A DNA stretch of 64,000 bases from Owenia fusiformis (GCA_903813345.2 CAIIXF020000002.1:29444926-29508925), one strand, 5' to 3'. Shown: positions 11,955-23,820, counted from the first letter of the stretch. The notes: generated by a model from the letters alone, not told the origin. Numbers and translations are program-made.

Positions 11955-12250
11955 TATATGTCATATTCCGCAACGAATATGGCATATTCACTTGCGGTGT
12001 TTGCCAGATTCACCCGCGGTATATGGCATACACACTAACCAATGAGAACGCGAAATGGAGACAATCAAATCGATGCTTTCTGTATAACGTTCTCATCTGC
12101 TGTATATGGCATCTTCGGCAGTTGAGTGTATCGCATATTTACTGTGGAATATGCCATACTCACCTGTGGAATATGCCATATTCTGCAGATGAGTATGGCA
12201 TATTCACCCGTATCACAAATATCGCACAACCATGAATATATGCCATATTC
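11955..12250. repeat. Clustered GAATATGCCATATTC palindromic motifs
   Basis: Variants of the partly palindromic GAATATGGCATATTC occur in both orientations at least seven times, arranged so the left half (11975-12030) and right half (12145-12255) are roughly inverted. The 99-codon frame over it is a repeat artefact. Confidence 0.55.
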
Positions 12251-12289
12251 TACATTACAACTATAAGACTATGACTGGAATATGTAAGC

Positions 12290-12775
12290 ACTAGTGCTAA
12301 AGGGTAAGGACCAAAACTTGTTCAGAACAAAGTAAGAAAAATAAAACATTTAAGTACAGAAGAGGGCCTCAAAAGCTACTTGAATTCACAATTTTGAAAA
12401 GCCAAGTTCATATTTTTGCGATTCTGACACTACGCTTTCATAATATTCTTTGAGGTTCGATGTACAGATAGCCGATAATATGCTAATAGCCTTAGCCTCT
12501 TGCCGTCAGAGGGTATTTTAACCTACTTTTGAGATTTGTATGGAAAATAGGTCAAAACAAAAAGTTCTAAATGAATGCAGTGTTTGAGGTGTCAAACTAC
12601 TGGGAAATTTTTGAAATCAGAATTGAAATCTGACTTCGAGTTTAGATTCTTTGATGTTTTGAAATCTCGAAAAGTCGACTTGATGATATCCTCATGTTAA
12701 GTCAATGGTGCAAACTTGATCAGCAACCCACTAAGCTACTTAATCAGCTACTTACCCAGCTACCTATATCATATT
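12290..12775 (+). repeat. Old diverged copy of the 475-bp body module of the 15-20 kb array
   Basis: Shares 'cctcaaaagctac', 'tttttgcgattctgacacta', 'ttgccgtcagag-gtatttt' and 'tttgagat-tgtatgg-aa-taggtcaaa' with the modules at 15.9-20.4 kb, in the same order and strand. It ends in 'agctacttaatcagctactt', like the microsatellite tail of unit C. Confidence 0.65.
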
Positions 12776-12779
12776 TATA

Positions 12780-13085
12780 GTGTATATAATATTAATGAGA
12801 TTTAATTTTCAAGTCCATAAGGGTTATTGGTCTCAATTCTCCTAGTAATTTAAAAATAAGTGAAACAAATGAAGGCCTACCCCTATTTTTCAATTTGTTT
12901 TAAAAGATCATGACTTTTTATTTATTTATATTATATCTAAGGCATACATAATATATATATGATTTCATTATAAAGTCCTTAGGGGTTAATGATCTAAATT
13001 CTCCCAGTGATTTAAAAATAAGTGAAGCGAATGAAGGCCTACCCCTAATTTTTTTAATTTTTATCGAAAGTTATGATTTTTTCTT
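12780..13085. repeat. About 155-bp tandem duplication
   Basis: 'tttaaaaataagtgaa' followed by 'aatgaaggcctacccct' occurs near 12850 and again near 13010, with similar flanking sequence. Non-coding. Confidence 0.6.
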
Positions 13086-13629
13086 TCAACAACTAATGGA
13101 TGCAAAATTCTCTTGCTTTATATATGTATGTATTACATAACAAGGTAAAACTGGGATTTTTTTTATACATGATTAAGTCGCTTTTTAGGAATATAATTGC
13201 GTTCACATAAAATTACTGTGCGCATTTAATGCAAAATTTCAGATGAATAAGGGTTAAAAATATTCTTATTCACTCTGAATATCAAAGTTAAAAAGATACA
13301 CAGATTGGAATATCTTATTACAAGCAAGAAATTGTAAAATTACTTTAAAAAAATTGCAGGCATTTGAAAAATAATTTGATCCTTAAGGGGGTCTGTTTTT
13401 CAAGGGGAGGGGGTACCAAAAATGATTTTTTTACATGTTCCACTGAATAGATTTTGGTAGATTTTTAGTATGTCATTTCATATGTTTATATGAATTGAAA
13501 AAACAACATTTTATTACTATTGCAATTAGTTTTGGGTCAAATGTTACTTTGACTGGACTATTCTTCTGATTATTGATCAACTCATGCTCGTTGGTTTGTC
13601 ACTGAAACATTAATCGCGCATGCGTTTCA
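13086..13629. other. No gene recognised
   Basis: AT-rich spacer; nothing recognised. Confidence 0.4.
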
Positions 13630-13918
13630 AATAATTTCTCCCTGAATTTTTTATACTGTATTGTTGATTTTATACTGGTACCTGATTTTTGTAACATTTT
13701 TCACATTGTACATCCTTAGATAAATTGTTAATACCATTTTTATATACCTACATGTAACATAATTTAAGTGTTTTCTTTTATATGTAGTCTAGATGTCATT
13801 TTAATAATTTCTGTTAAACCGCAACATATACCCACTAGGGTGTCTAGCGGCTTGTTTTTAAAGTGTATATTATATGACAATTATGAAATAAATAAAAATT
13901 GAATTGAATTGAATTGAA
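13630..13918 (+). mobile_element. 3' tail of a non-LTR retrotransposon
   Basis: AT-rich 3' UTR-like sequence with 'aataaataaaa' ending in about four copies of ATTGA (13895-13918). Short 3' microsatellites are characteristic of CR1/L2-type elements. No reverse transcriptase sequence remains upstream, so it is a very short 5'-truncated copy. Confidence 0.45.
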
Positions 13919-13944
13919 TTTGCATTGTTCACTTTATTGCGTAA

Positions 13945-14962
13945 TTTCAATGAGGATTGGTTCCCAGGGTTCCAAATCTATATTTTGCCATATATGGAGT
14001 CATGTTGTGATTACAAAATGGATACGACTAATGACCAGGTGAAAACGAAGTATTTTTGCTAAAACATATGAAGAACGGTATGTGATTAATTTTTGAAACT
14101 GCTGTAAGATAAAACCGGTGTTCTACCTGTATATTATGTGTGTCTGACATATCATGTCTGTTGCAAGCAGATATATATTGGGAAGATCCGGGTGTTAAGT
14201 TGAAAATGTTGTAAGTTACTTTTTCATGTATCTGTCATTATTAGTTCAGTATACTCCAGGTAGATTACAGATTACAACATATTTTGCATCGACTGGTATC
14301 TCAGGGAAAAGTGCATGGAATTGAAAAACGAAATACAGAGTGCCAAAAGCAATAAAAATAGTTAAGTCCAAGTATCTAGCAAACATGTAAATGTAAATTG
14401 ATTAATAGAGGATATCTGTAAACATGGCCAATTTTTCTTATTTGACATACAAAAGATTCGAGGATAAACCCTAATCAGAGAAACTGAGAAACTGAAGATT
14501 GAATTCTTCGAATTGCATCCAGAGAAATATGTGCTACCCCTTTCTCATTAAGTATTTAGGCCAAAGCCCGTGAATTGTGGATGATTTAAAGCACGTATGA
14601 CTTGTATCAAGACTTTGAATTAGGGTGCATTAAATCACCCATAATTCATTGAGCCACACGAGGCATTGTTAACATATCACTAAAAAGTTTGATATTCAAC
14701 CATAAAATTTGTGGATGGTTTGGCACTTTGACCTGCATAGGCACCCTAGACCTGACTTTTCATTTCAGGAATATATAACAACTATTTAACACAAACCTAA
14801 AACCGATGGTAAACATGTGAGACTGATACATTGGGTATGTTTCTGGTTTGATTCAATGACATATCATACATAATCTCAATAAATGTTTTTTTTATGTTTT
14901 ACTTCATCATTGGCCAGGGTCATGTTTGAATTGCAGTAAAGAATTCTGCATCATTCAACATT
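13945..14962. other. Single GGATTGG-type element end, then no gene recognised
   Basis: 13945-14000 resembles the GGAGGATT inverted-repeat end ('gaggattggttcccag'). The remainder is AT-rich spacer with no exon-like frame. Confidence 0.35.
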
Positions 14963-15079
14963 GGATATAAAAGCATTCGTGCATGTACTAACCCATTCTG
15001 ATAATGCGCTCATGATCAGACTTCGCCTTCGTGCATTACGTCCATGGATTAGTACATTCACTCATGCTTTTATATTCCC
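14963..15079. repeat. 117-bp hairpin element
   Basis: The left arm begins GGATATAAAAGCATTCGTGC (14963) and the right arm ends with the near inverse, 'cactcatgcttttatattcc' (15079). The interior contains 'gacttcgccttcgtgcatta'. Arms are about 35 bp with a few mismatches. A small foldback element without coding capacity. Confidence 0.6.
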
Positions 15080-15149
15080 GATTAGGGAATAACATCCCTT
15101 TTGTTATTTGTTAAACCGTATATCAATAACTGAAAAGGTTAACCCAATA

Positions 15150-15355
15150 ATTAGACTCCAGATGAAAATCTGGAGTCTATTGCTTTTGCCAGTTTTCTTC
15201 TTATTATTAGACTCCAGATGTCAATCTGGAGTCTATTGTTTTTGTCAGTATTCTTATTCTTTATTATTAGACTCCAGATGTCAATCTGGAGTCTATTGTT
15301 TTTGCCAGTATTCTTCTTATTCTTATTCTTATTCTTATTCTTATTATTCTTTAGG
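15150..15355 (+). mobile_element. 5' end of the Helentron-like array: three hairpin modules
   Basis: Three adjacent modules start at 15153, 15209 and 15269. Each contains AGACTCCAGAT, 5-6 bases, then ATCTGGAGTCT and 'attg-ttttg-cagt-ttctt'. An (ATTCTT)n tract follows at about 15309-15350. The AGACTCCAGAT motif is the inverse of ATCTGGAGTCT near the 3' end of every unit downstream. Open frames across this stretch are repeat artefacts. Confidence 0.75.
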
Positions 15356-17219
15356 AGTTTTTTCAATAACTATGAGGTATCCAGTAAGGACCATAATACA
15401 GTTTATTTAGGTTCAGTATCTAGATGGTGGGAAATTGGGTCAATTTTTTATCTAGGTCAAAGGTCAAGAACTAGGTCATTTCCAGGACTTTGTCACTTTT
15501 TTCGATTTTCTCGGTCGTCCTTCAATATTTTTGATCCGGGTTTTTTTCATTGTGTTCCTCATAAAAAAGTAGAAAATCTAGGGTCGATTTAGTTTTTTGG
15601 TATCTCAAACCGATTTCGAGATATCAGTGTCCGAAAACGAGGTCCAAAAAAAGGTTCTCCGAATCCAATGTCCATGATATCAGTCTTATAGGAAATTTTC
15701 TCGGGATTCCGAATCTGAAAACCAAATTTCGATTTGACTTCCGGTTGAGAAGTTATGGCGTTTTGAAAATTCAAAAATCGCTAAATTTGGTGCCCCATGT
15801 TAATTCAATGGGAAAAATATTTTTTTGAAGTGTAAAATACGAGATATAGACTAAGCACAGCTAAACATAATGGAAGCCCATAGAAGAAAGGGACCTCAAA
15901 ACCTTCTTTTCATAAAAATTTGGACAAAAAAAAATCTAGGTCAAATTCAAAGTTTTTCCTTATTTTTGCGATTCTGACACTACAGATTAATTATATTCTT
16001 CGAAATTTTGTATACATGTAGCCAAGAGTGTGCTAATAGTGTAAGCCTTTTGCCGTCAGAAAGTATTTTGACCCACTTTTGAGATATGGTGTCCGAAAAG
16101 TAGGTCAAAATACAAAATTCTCCAAATTTAACATTTGAGTTATAAAATAAGTATAGAATTTTCTCAGGAATCCGAATCTGCAAACCAAATTTCGATCCGA
16201 CTTACGGTTCGGAAGTTATGACGTTTTGAAAGCTCAAAAATCGCTACATTTTGTGCCCCATGTTATGTCAATGGGATAAAATATTTTTTTGAAGTGTAAA
16301 ATACGAGATATAGACTAAGTACAGCTTAAAATAATGAAAGCCTATGAAAGAAGGGGACCTCGAAGGCTACCCAACTTCAAAATTTGGACACCAAAATCCC
16401 TAGGTCAAAATCTAGGTCAAATTCATAGTTTTTCCTTATTTTTGCGATTCTGACACTATATTTAAATGATTTGCTTCAAAATTTTGTATACAGGTAAGAA
16501 AGAGTGTGCTTATAGTGATAGCCTTTTGCCGTCAGAAAGTATTTCGACCCACTTTTTAGATATGGTGTCCGAAAAGTAGGTCAAAAAAAAAGTTCTCCAA
16601 ATTTAAAATATGAGTTATGAATTAAGGGTAGAATTTTCTCAGGAATTCGAGTCTGCAAACCAAATTTCGATCCGACTTCCGGTTCCGAAGTAATGACGTG
16701 TCCAAAAAGTAGGTCAAAATAAAAATTCGCCAAATTTAACGTATGAGTTATGAATTAGGGGTAGAATTTTGTCAGGAATCCGAAACTTTAAATCAAATTT
16801 GGATCCGACTTCCGGTTCGGAAGTTATGGCGTTTTGAAATTTCGGAAAATCGATCTGATGGTATCCTGATAGAAAGTCAAGAGTAGAGAAGAAAATATTG
16901 AAAAATTCATCCATCCTTCCTATCTGATCCTATCCTATCCTTCCTATCTATCCTTCCTTCGTATCCTTTCCTTCCTATCCTTCCTATCCTCTCCTATCAT
17001 ATTCTTTCTTCCTATTCTGTTCTATCCTATTCTTCTTTCTTATTCTATCCTATCGTTCCTTCCCATTCTATCCTATCCTACCTTCCTATTTTATCCATCC
17101 ATCTTTTTCTGGATGACTCAGCTTATTCTGGATGACTCGGCTTATCTTTTGATGACTGGGCTTAAAAAAGTCTAGATCTGGAGTCTGAAATTGAACTTCG
17201 TTCAATTTCCAAAGTCTAG
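15356..17219 (+). mobile_element. Helentron/HINE-like unit A
   Basis: After a leader related to units B and C, the body has a ~370-bp block (anchor 'gtgtccgaaaacgagg' at 15626) and ~475-bp modules (anchor 'gattctgacacta' at 15968 and 16447). Then come a pyrimidine microsatellite of TATCC/TTCC type (16915-17100) and a 'ggatgactcagctta' repeat. The unit ends with ATCTGGAGTCT, a hairpin (AAATTGAAC, TTC, GTTCAATTT at 17188-17208) and CTAG at 17216-17219 before T. A 5' repeat, internal tandem modules, microsatellite, inverted subterminal repeat and 3' hairpin are the plan described for non-autonomous Helitron2/Helentron elements (DINE-1, pearl). No Rep/helicase is present. Confidence 0.7.
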
Positions 17220-18979
17220 TTTTTCTTTATTATTATTCTTTATTATTCTTTCCCAGTTTTCTCGATAACCATAAGGCTTCCAATAAGGATCATTATTCAG
17301 TCAATTTATGTCCAGTATCTAGTTCCTCGGAAATTGGGTCAAATTTTTATCTAGGTCAAAGGTCAAGAACTAGGTCAAATCCAGTACTTTGTCACTTTTT
17401 TCGATTTTCTCGGTCGTCCTTCAATATTTTTGATCCGGTTTTTTTTCATCGTGTTCCTCATAAAAAAGTAGAAAATCTAGGGTCGATTTAGTTTTTTGGT
17501 ATCTCAAACCGATTTCGAGATATCAGTGTCCGAAAACGAGGTCCAAAAAAAAAATCTCCGAATCCAATGTCCAGGATATCAGTCTTATAGGAAATTTTCT
17601 CAGAATTCCGAATTTGAAAACCAAATTTCGATCTGACTTCCGGTTCAGAAGTTATGGCGTTTTGAAAGTTCAAAAATCGCTAAATTTGGTGCCTCATGTT
17701 AATTCAATGGGAAAAAATATTTTTTTGAAGTGTAAAATACGAGATATAGACTAAGCACAGCTAAACATAATGGAAGCCCATAAAAGAAAGGGACCTCAAA
17801 ACCTTCTTTTCATAAAAATTTGGACACCAAAATCCCTAGGTCAAAATCTAGGTCAAATTCAAAGTTTTTCCTTATTTTTGCAATTCTGACACTACAGATT
17901 AATTATATTCTTCGAAATTTTGTATACATGTAGCCAAGAGTGTGCTAATAGTGTTAGCCTTTTGCCGTCAGAAAGTATTTTGACCCACTTTTGAGATATG
18001 GTGTCCGAAAAGTAGGTCAAAATAAAAAATTCTCCAAATTTAACGTTTGAGTAATGAATTAAGTATAAAATTTTCTCAGGAATCCGATTCTGCAAATCAA
18101 ATTTCCATCCGACTTCCTGTTCGGAAGTTATGCCATTTTGAAAGCTCAAAAATCGCTAAATTTGGTGCCCCATGTTATGTCAATGGGAAAAAAGATTTTT
18201 TTGAAGTGTAAAATTCCAGATATAGACTAAGAACAGCTTAAAATAATGAAAGCCTATGAAAGAAGGGGACCTCAAAGGCTACCTAACTTCAAAATTTGGA
18301 CTCCAAAATCCCTAGTTCAAAATCTAGGTCAAATTCATAGTTTTTCCTTATTTTTGTGATTCTGACACTATATTTAAATGATTTCCTTCAAAATTTTGTA
18401 TACAGGTAGGAAAGAGTGTGCTAATAGTGTTAGCCTTTTGCCGTCAGAAAGTATTTTGACCCACTTTTGAGATATGGTGTCCGAAAAGTAGGTCAAAATA
18501 AAAAGTTCTCCAAATTTAACATATTAGTTATGAATTAAGGGTAGAATTTTCTCAGGAATCCGAGTCTGCAAACCAAATTTCGATCCGACTTCCGGTTTGA
18601 AAGTTATGGCGTTTTGAAATTTCGAGAAAAATCGATCTGATGGTATCCTGATAGAAAGTCAAGAGTAGAGAAGAAAATACTGAAAACTGCATCCATCCTT
18701 CCTTTGTGATCCTATCGTATCCTTCTAATCTACCTTTCCTTCGTATCCTCTCCTTCCTATCCTTCCTATTCTATTCCTTCTTCCTATTCTATTCTATCAT
18801 TCTTTCCTATTCTATCCTATCGTTCCTTTCTATTCTAGCCTATCCTTCCTTCCTTTTTCATCCATCCATCCATCTTTTTCTGGATGACTCAGCTTATTTT
18901 GGATGACTCGGCTTATTCTGGATGACTCGGCTAAAAAAAGTCTAGATCTGGAGTCTGAAATTGAACTTCGTTCAATTTC
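17220..18979 (+). mobile_element. Helentron/HINE-like unit B
   Basis: Begins directly after the CTAG end of unit A with a T-rich TTATTATTC tract and lacks the 5' hairpin. Anchors are at 17526, 17883 and 18358. It has the same TATCC-type microsatellite (18695-18870), 'ggatgactc' repeats, ATCTGGAGTCT, an identical hairpin and CTAG at 18976-18979. The shift relative to unit A is about 1.9 kb. Sequence is close to unit A through most of the length. Confidence 0.7.
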
Positions 18980-20719
18980 CAAAGTCTAGTTATTTTTCTT
19001 TCTTCCTCTTCCTCCTTACAAGATTTCTCACCAACTAGAAGAACTTACTTTAAGCTACTTACATGAGCAACTAGGGAATGTATCTGGGATGATGGGAAAT
19101 TAGGTCAAATTTTTATCTAGGTCAAAGGTCAAGAACTAGGTCAAATCCAGTACTTTGTCACTTTTTTCAATTTTCTCGGTCGTCCTTCAATATTTTCAAT
19201 CCGGGTTTTTTTCATTGTGTTCCTCATAAAAAAGTAGGGGAAAACAGGTCGATTTAGTTTTTTGATATCTCAAACCGATTTCGAGATATCAGTGTCCGAA
19301 AACGAGGTCCAAAAAAAAGTTCTCCCAATTCAATGTCCACGCTACTGGTCTTGTAGGAAATTTTCTCAGGATTCCGAATCTGAAAACCAAATTTCGATCC
19401 GACTTCCGGTTCGGAAGTTATATCGTTTTGAAAGCTCAAAAATCGCTAAATTTGGTGCCCATGTTAAGTCAATGGGAAAAAAGATTTTTTTGAAGTGAAA
19501 AATACGAAATATAGACTGAGTTCAGCTAAATATAATGGAAGCTTTTAAAAGAAGGGGACCTCAAAAGCCATCTAGCTTAAAAATTTGGACACAAAAATGC
19601 CTAGGTCAAAATCTAGGTCAAATTCAAAGTTTTTCCTTATTTTTGCGATTCTGACACTACACTTTAATTATATTCTTCGAAATTGTGTATACATGTAGCC
19701 AAGAGTCTGCTAATAGTGTTAGCCTTTTGCCGTCAGGAAGTATTTTGACCCACTTTTGAGATATGGTGTCCCAAAAGTAGGTCAAAATAAATAATTCTTC
19801 AAATTTAACGTATGAGTTATGAATTAGGGGTAGAATTTTATCAGGAATCCGAATCTGCAAACCAAATTTCGATCCGACTTCCGGTTTCAAAGTTATGGCG
19901 TGTCCAAAAAGTAGGTCAAAATAAAAATTCGCCAAATTTAACGTATGAGTTATGAATTAGGGGTAGAATTTTGTCAGGAATCCGAATCTTTAAATCAAAT
20001 TTCGATCCGACTTCCGGTTTGAAAGTTATGGCGTTTTGAAATTTCGAGAAAAATCGATCTGATGTTATCCTGATAGAAAGTCAAGGAAAAAAGATTTTTT
20101 TGAAGTGTAAAATACGAGATATAGATTGAGTACAGCTTAAGATAATGAATTCCTATAAAAGAAGGGGACCTCAAAAGCTACCTAGTTTCAATATTTGGAC
20201 ACCAAAATGCCTAGGTCAAAATCTAGGTCAAATTCATAGTTTCTCCTTATTTTTGCGATTCTGGCACTACACTTTTAGGATTTGCTTCAAAATTTTGTAT
20301 ACAGGTAGCAAAGAGTGTGCTAATAGTGTTAGCCTTTTGCCGTCAGAGAGTATTTTGACCCACTTTTGAGATATGGTGTCCGTAAAGTAGGTCAAAATAA
20401 AATGAGTTATGAATTAAGGGTAGAATTTTCTCAGGAATCCAAATCTGCAAACCAAATTTCAATCCGACTTCCGGTCAAAAATTCCTACTTACCTACCTAC
20501 TAACCTACTCGGCTACCTACTTAGCTACCTACTCAGCTACCTACTCAGCTACTTACTCAGCTACCTGCTCAGCTGCTTACTCAGCTACCTACTCAGCTAC
20601 TTACTCAATTACTTAATCATCTACTTACTCAGCTTCCTACTCAGTTACTTACTCAGCTCTTTACTCAAGTAAATCAATCTGGAGTCTTAAATTGAACTTT
20701 GTTCAATTTACAAATCTAG
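18980..20719 (+). mobile_element. Helentron/HINE-like unit C
   Basis: Third tandem unit, anchors at 19293, 19648 and 20258; 19880-20080 holds an extra partial module. The microsatellite here is different: about 20 copies of a ten-base CTACTCAGCTAC-like motif (20490-20670). The 3' end is ATCTGGAGTCT, a hairpin with one base change in the loop region and CTAG at 20716-20719. Unique-looking DNA follows, so this is the right edge of the array. Confidence 0.7.
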
Positions 20720-21760
20720 TTATATTTTGGCCTTACAGCATTACATTGGCGTTTAAAAGTGTTGATCCCGAAACACTGGCAATGTTTGATGTTATAATAA
20801 CTAATGCCTTGGTCACATTTGCTCCGATCCATCGGCCGGCGCCCTCCCGATTTAACGTTTCAGCTCGATTGATTCCGCACTCAATTGCAAGTGATATTAC
20901 ACCCTTCGCAAAATTGATGAGAATAGCCTCAATCATGCAATGATTGGCTCAACATAAGAGTGGATAACTCGTTTTTGAAAGCCAGGGTTTCATTATTATT
21001 TACAAAATCGTATTTTCAGGGCAAATTGTTGTTACCACACACGTCATTTCACGTGACGTAAAATTTCTGCTCTAAAAATTAAATCAATTTTTTGAACTTT
21101 TGGCATTGTTGATGTTCACCATCGTGTGTGGCCTTCATACGGTAAGATAGCATAAATACGAGTATATCTATCTAAATCGAGTAAAAGAGTTTTAGTACAA
21201 CTTTAAATAAAGAATGCACATAATCAAAAATAATGTGTCGTCATGTGCGAATCTAATACATTGGATTCCGGCTATAAAGTTCACAAGCCTAACATGTTCG
21301 CGATTTCCTCTTCGTGATTCAATTAACTGAAAGAATGATTTGAAGGTAGATGTCTTAGATTACAATAAGAGCAACAATAATTATATATTTGAGTTGTCAA
21401 CCGGCGATTAGTCACCTTCCTTTATGTCGAGGAAATAGTCTTACCTTTCAATTATCTGATAAGTTTACTCATTGCATTGTGAGAAAAATATAAAAATCTG
21501 AACCCTACATTTTTCAATACTGAGAATCAAAAGGTTATAACTAAATCGGAGAAAGCATTGAACAGTTATTAGAATCGGCATTCGACTTCAAGTAGGATTA
21601 CATTTGTAATACTGCATAACTTGTTGGTTGGAATCTGCGATTGGCATTGAGCATGTTCGATCCAAGTTCGAATTTGTGTCTTGTTGGGTGAATGCTTTCA
21701 GTTTTTTCCATTTTTTCATCCCTGTAGACAGTTCGTAAGTGCCTTCTATTTTACGCGATG
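20720..21760. other. Mostly unique spacer; no confident gene
   Basis: Slightly higher GC at 20750-20930, with overlapping open frames on both strands (83 codons plus, 67 codons minus). Neither shows a recognisable domain or clear splice sites. Near 21042-21062 the phrase 'cgtcatttcacgtgacgta' contains a CACGTG E-box inside a partial palindrome. Otherwise nothing recognised. Confidence 0.35.
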
Positions 21761-22665
21761 TCTTCCCATTTCGCCCCTTCCCACTTTGCCCCTTCCCATT
21801 TCGCCCCTAATTTATTCCCATTTGGCCCCTTCCCATTTCGCCCCTATCCATTTCGCCCCTTCCCATTTTGCCCCTTTCCCAAATTGCCCCTTTCCCATTT
21901 CGCCCCTCTTCCATTTCGGCCCCGTCCCATTATGCCCCCTTCTCATTTCGCCCCTCATTCCCCCTTTGCCCCTTCCCATTTCGCCCCTTCCCAATTGGCC
22001 CCTTTCCATTTCGCCCCTTGATTTATTCCCATTTCGCCCCTTCCCAATTGGCCCCTTTCCCATTTCGCCCCTCGTTCATTCCCATTTCGCCCCTTCCCAT
22101 TTCGCCCCTCATTTATTAAAAAGTAAAATACCTAGGTACTGACCTTTGACCTTGGAATGACCTTGACCTTAGTTCACTTTATCATGGGTCACAGAGGTTC
22201 ACAACAGCCCCAACGACCTTAAATCAGGCAAAGGGGCAAAATGGGAAAGGGGCGAAATGGGAAAATGGCCAATTGGGAAGGGGCAAAATGGGAAGGGGCG
22301 AAATGGGAATAAATGAGGGGCGAAATGGGAAGGGGCGAGATGGGAAGGGGCAAAATCGGAAGGGGTGAAATGGAGAAGGGGCGACATGGGAAGGGGCGAA
22401 ATGGGAAGGGGCGAGATGGGAAGGGGCAAAATCGGAAGGGGTGAAATGGAGAAGGGGCGACATGGGAAGGGGCGAAATGGGAAGGGGCGATAAGGGAAAG
22501 GGGCGATATGGGAAGGGGGTAACACGGGAAAGGGGTGAAACGGCAAAGTGGCAAAATGGGAAAGGGGTGAAATGGGAAAGGGGCCAATTGGGAAGGAGCG
22601 AAGTGGGAATAAATGAGGGGCGAAATGGGAAGGGCCGAAATGGGAAGTGGCGAAATGGGAATAAA
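21761..22665. repeat. Two inverted arrays of a 15-bp minisatellite
   Basis: 21761-22115 is an array of CCCATTTCGCCCCTT on the plus strand. 22228-22665 is an array of the reverse complement, AAGGGGCGAAATGGG. A spacer of about 110 bp separates them. Both arrays also carry a TTTATTCCCATTT variant. The right array has a higher-order duplication of about 76 bp (22335-22489). All the roughly 80-156 codon frames here, on both strands, are artefacts of the 15-bp period. Confidence 0.9.
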
Positions 22666-23182
22666 CCATTATACGCAGAGGTACCTGGCACTGTTCATTA
22701 AAAATTGAATAACGTCAAAATTCAATAATAATCAAAGTCTAATATAATTTCTGAATGACTTTTCACTGTTATCTTAGCTTGTGTTCACGAATGCAACTAA
22801 CGCCTGACGGCTACCGGATTAACGTCATACTATTTCAACTCATTTAAATATGAATGTTAACTTTCTAGCACGATCCAGCAATGAGAGTGACCAAATAGTG
22901 AAGTTAAACAATTTAAACCACGAGAAAATGGCTGATTTTATACATTTACAATAAGCAAAACTGATGAAGAATGTGTAAATTCAACAATTTCATGCATCAT
23001 CACATGCCATCGTTTATCGCAATGAATGTGTTCGACCACTTACTTTCTATGCAGATCGAAAGAGAAATGTTTGTTGTTACTATTTTAAAGTTTAATGCAT
23101 GATATTTGATCAAGAAATGACATAATTTGTTGGATAAAAACATACGTTTTCGAATTACCTATCTTCGGCCATTTATTTAGAG
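22666..23182. other. No gene recognised
   Basis: AT-rich spacer without repeats or exon-like frames. Confidence 0.4.
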
Positions 23183-23294
23183 GTTATGTCACTATGACGT
23201 GAAATATGCCTGAGTTCTCCCAATATAGGCCGACCTTGGGAGGCTCTATATTTGGGCAAGAACGAAGGCATATTTCATGTCATAGTGACATAAC
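23183..23294. repeat. 112-bp hairpin with 28-bp near-perfect arms
   Basis: The left arm GTTATGTCACTATGACGTGA... (23183-23210) and the right arm (23267-23294) are inverse with one mismatch. The arms are separated by about 56 bp. Likely a miniature foldback element; 'tgtattacatgcc' and 'aggtatgtaatac' outside it (near 23300 and 23482) form a second, looser inverted pair. Confidence 0.7.
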
Positions 23295-23735
23295 TGATGT
23301 ATTACATGCCTTTGTTCCCATGGTTACTTTGTATCAATGACGTGACGTCATGATATTATCATGGTTATTAAAGAAATCTAATATCAAAACGAGGTAAGCG
23401 GGCTATATCGGGGTAATCGGGCAATATCGGTGGATATAGCTCGCTAACTTTCCCATTGACTTCCATACAAATGCTTCGCTAGGTATGTAATACAGGTAAT
23501 TACGTATCGCAAACTCTGTAATTTAGGTAAAATACCGCTTAGTGTAATAACAAACTACGTATTTACGCTAATCTTAAACTCCATATTGTCTATTTTAGAA
23601 CCGAAGTCGAACGAATACAAAGGGCGTGCGGAGACCGGAGCGTTTCAATGTCAACCATTGTTTTTGAATTATAGTAGATACCTTGGCGTGTTCGTAAGCT
23701 CACTAACTTTTTTTATCACACCATCGGTGGGATAT

Positions 23736-23820
23736 AGTCGTCATACTGGTCGTGGTCGTGATCGTGGTCGTGATCGTGATCGTGGCCGTGATCGTGGTCG
23801 TGATCGTGATCGTGATCGTC
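23736..23820. repeat. (TCGTGA)n microsatellite
   Basis: About 13 units of TCGTGA/TCGTGG. It creates a frame rich in Gly-Arg-Asp-Arg that looks protein-like but is only the repeat translated. Confidence 0.85.

Noticed and set aside
15218-15592. 124-codon frame with Leu/Phe-rich stretches like a membrane protein
   Set aside because: It is generated by the (ATTCTT)n tract and repeated hairpin modules.
20692-20943. Overlapping 83- and 67-codon frames on opposite strands with near-normal codon use
   Set aside because: Both strands are open and neither shows splice sites or a domain; left as unresolved.
22199-22691. Open frames of about 120-156 codons rich in Pro, Phe, His and Ser
   Set aside because: They are the 15-bp minisatellite translated; since 15 is a multiple of three, every frame stays open.
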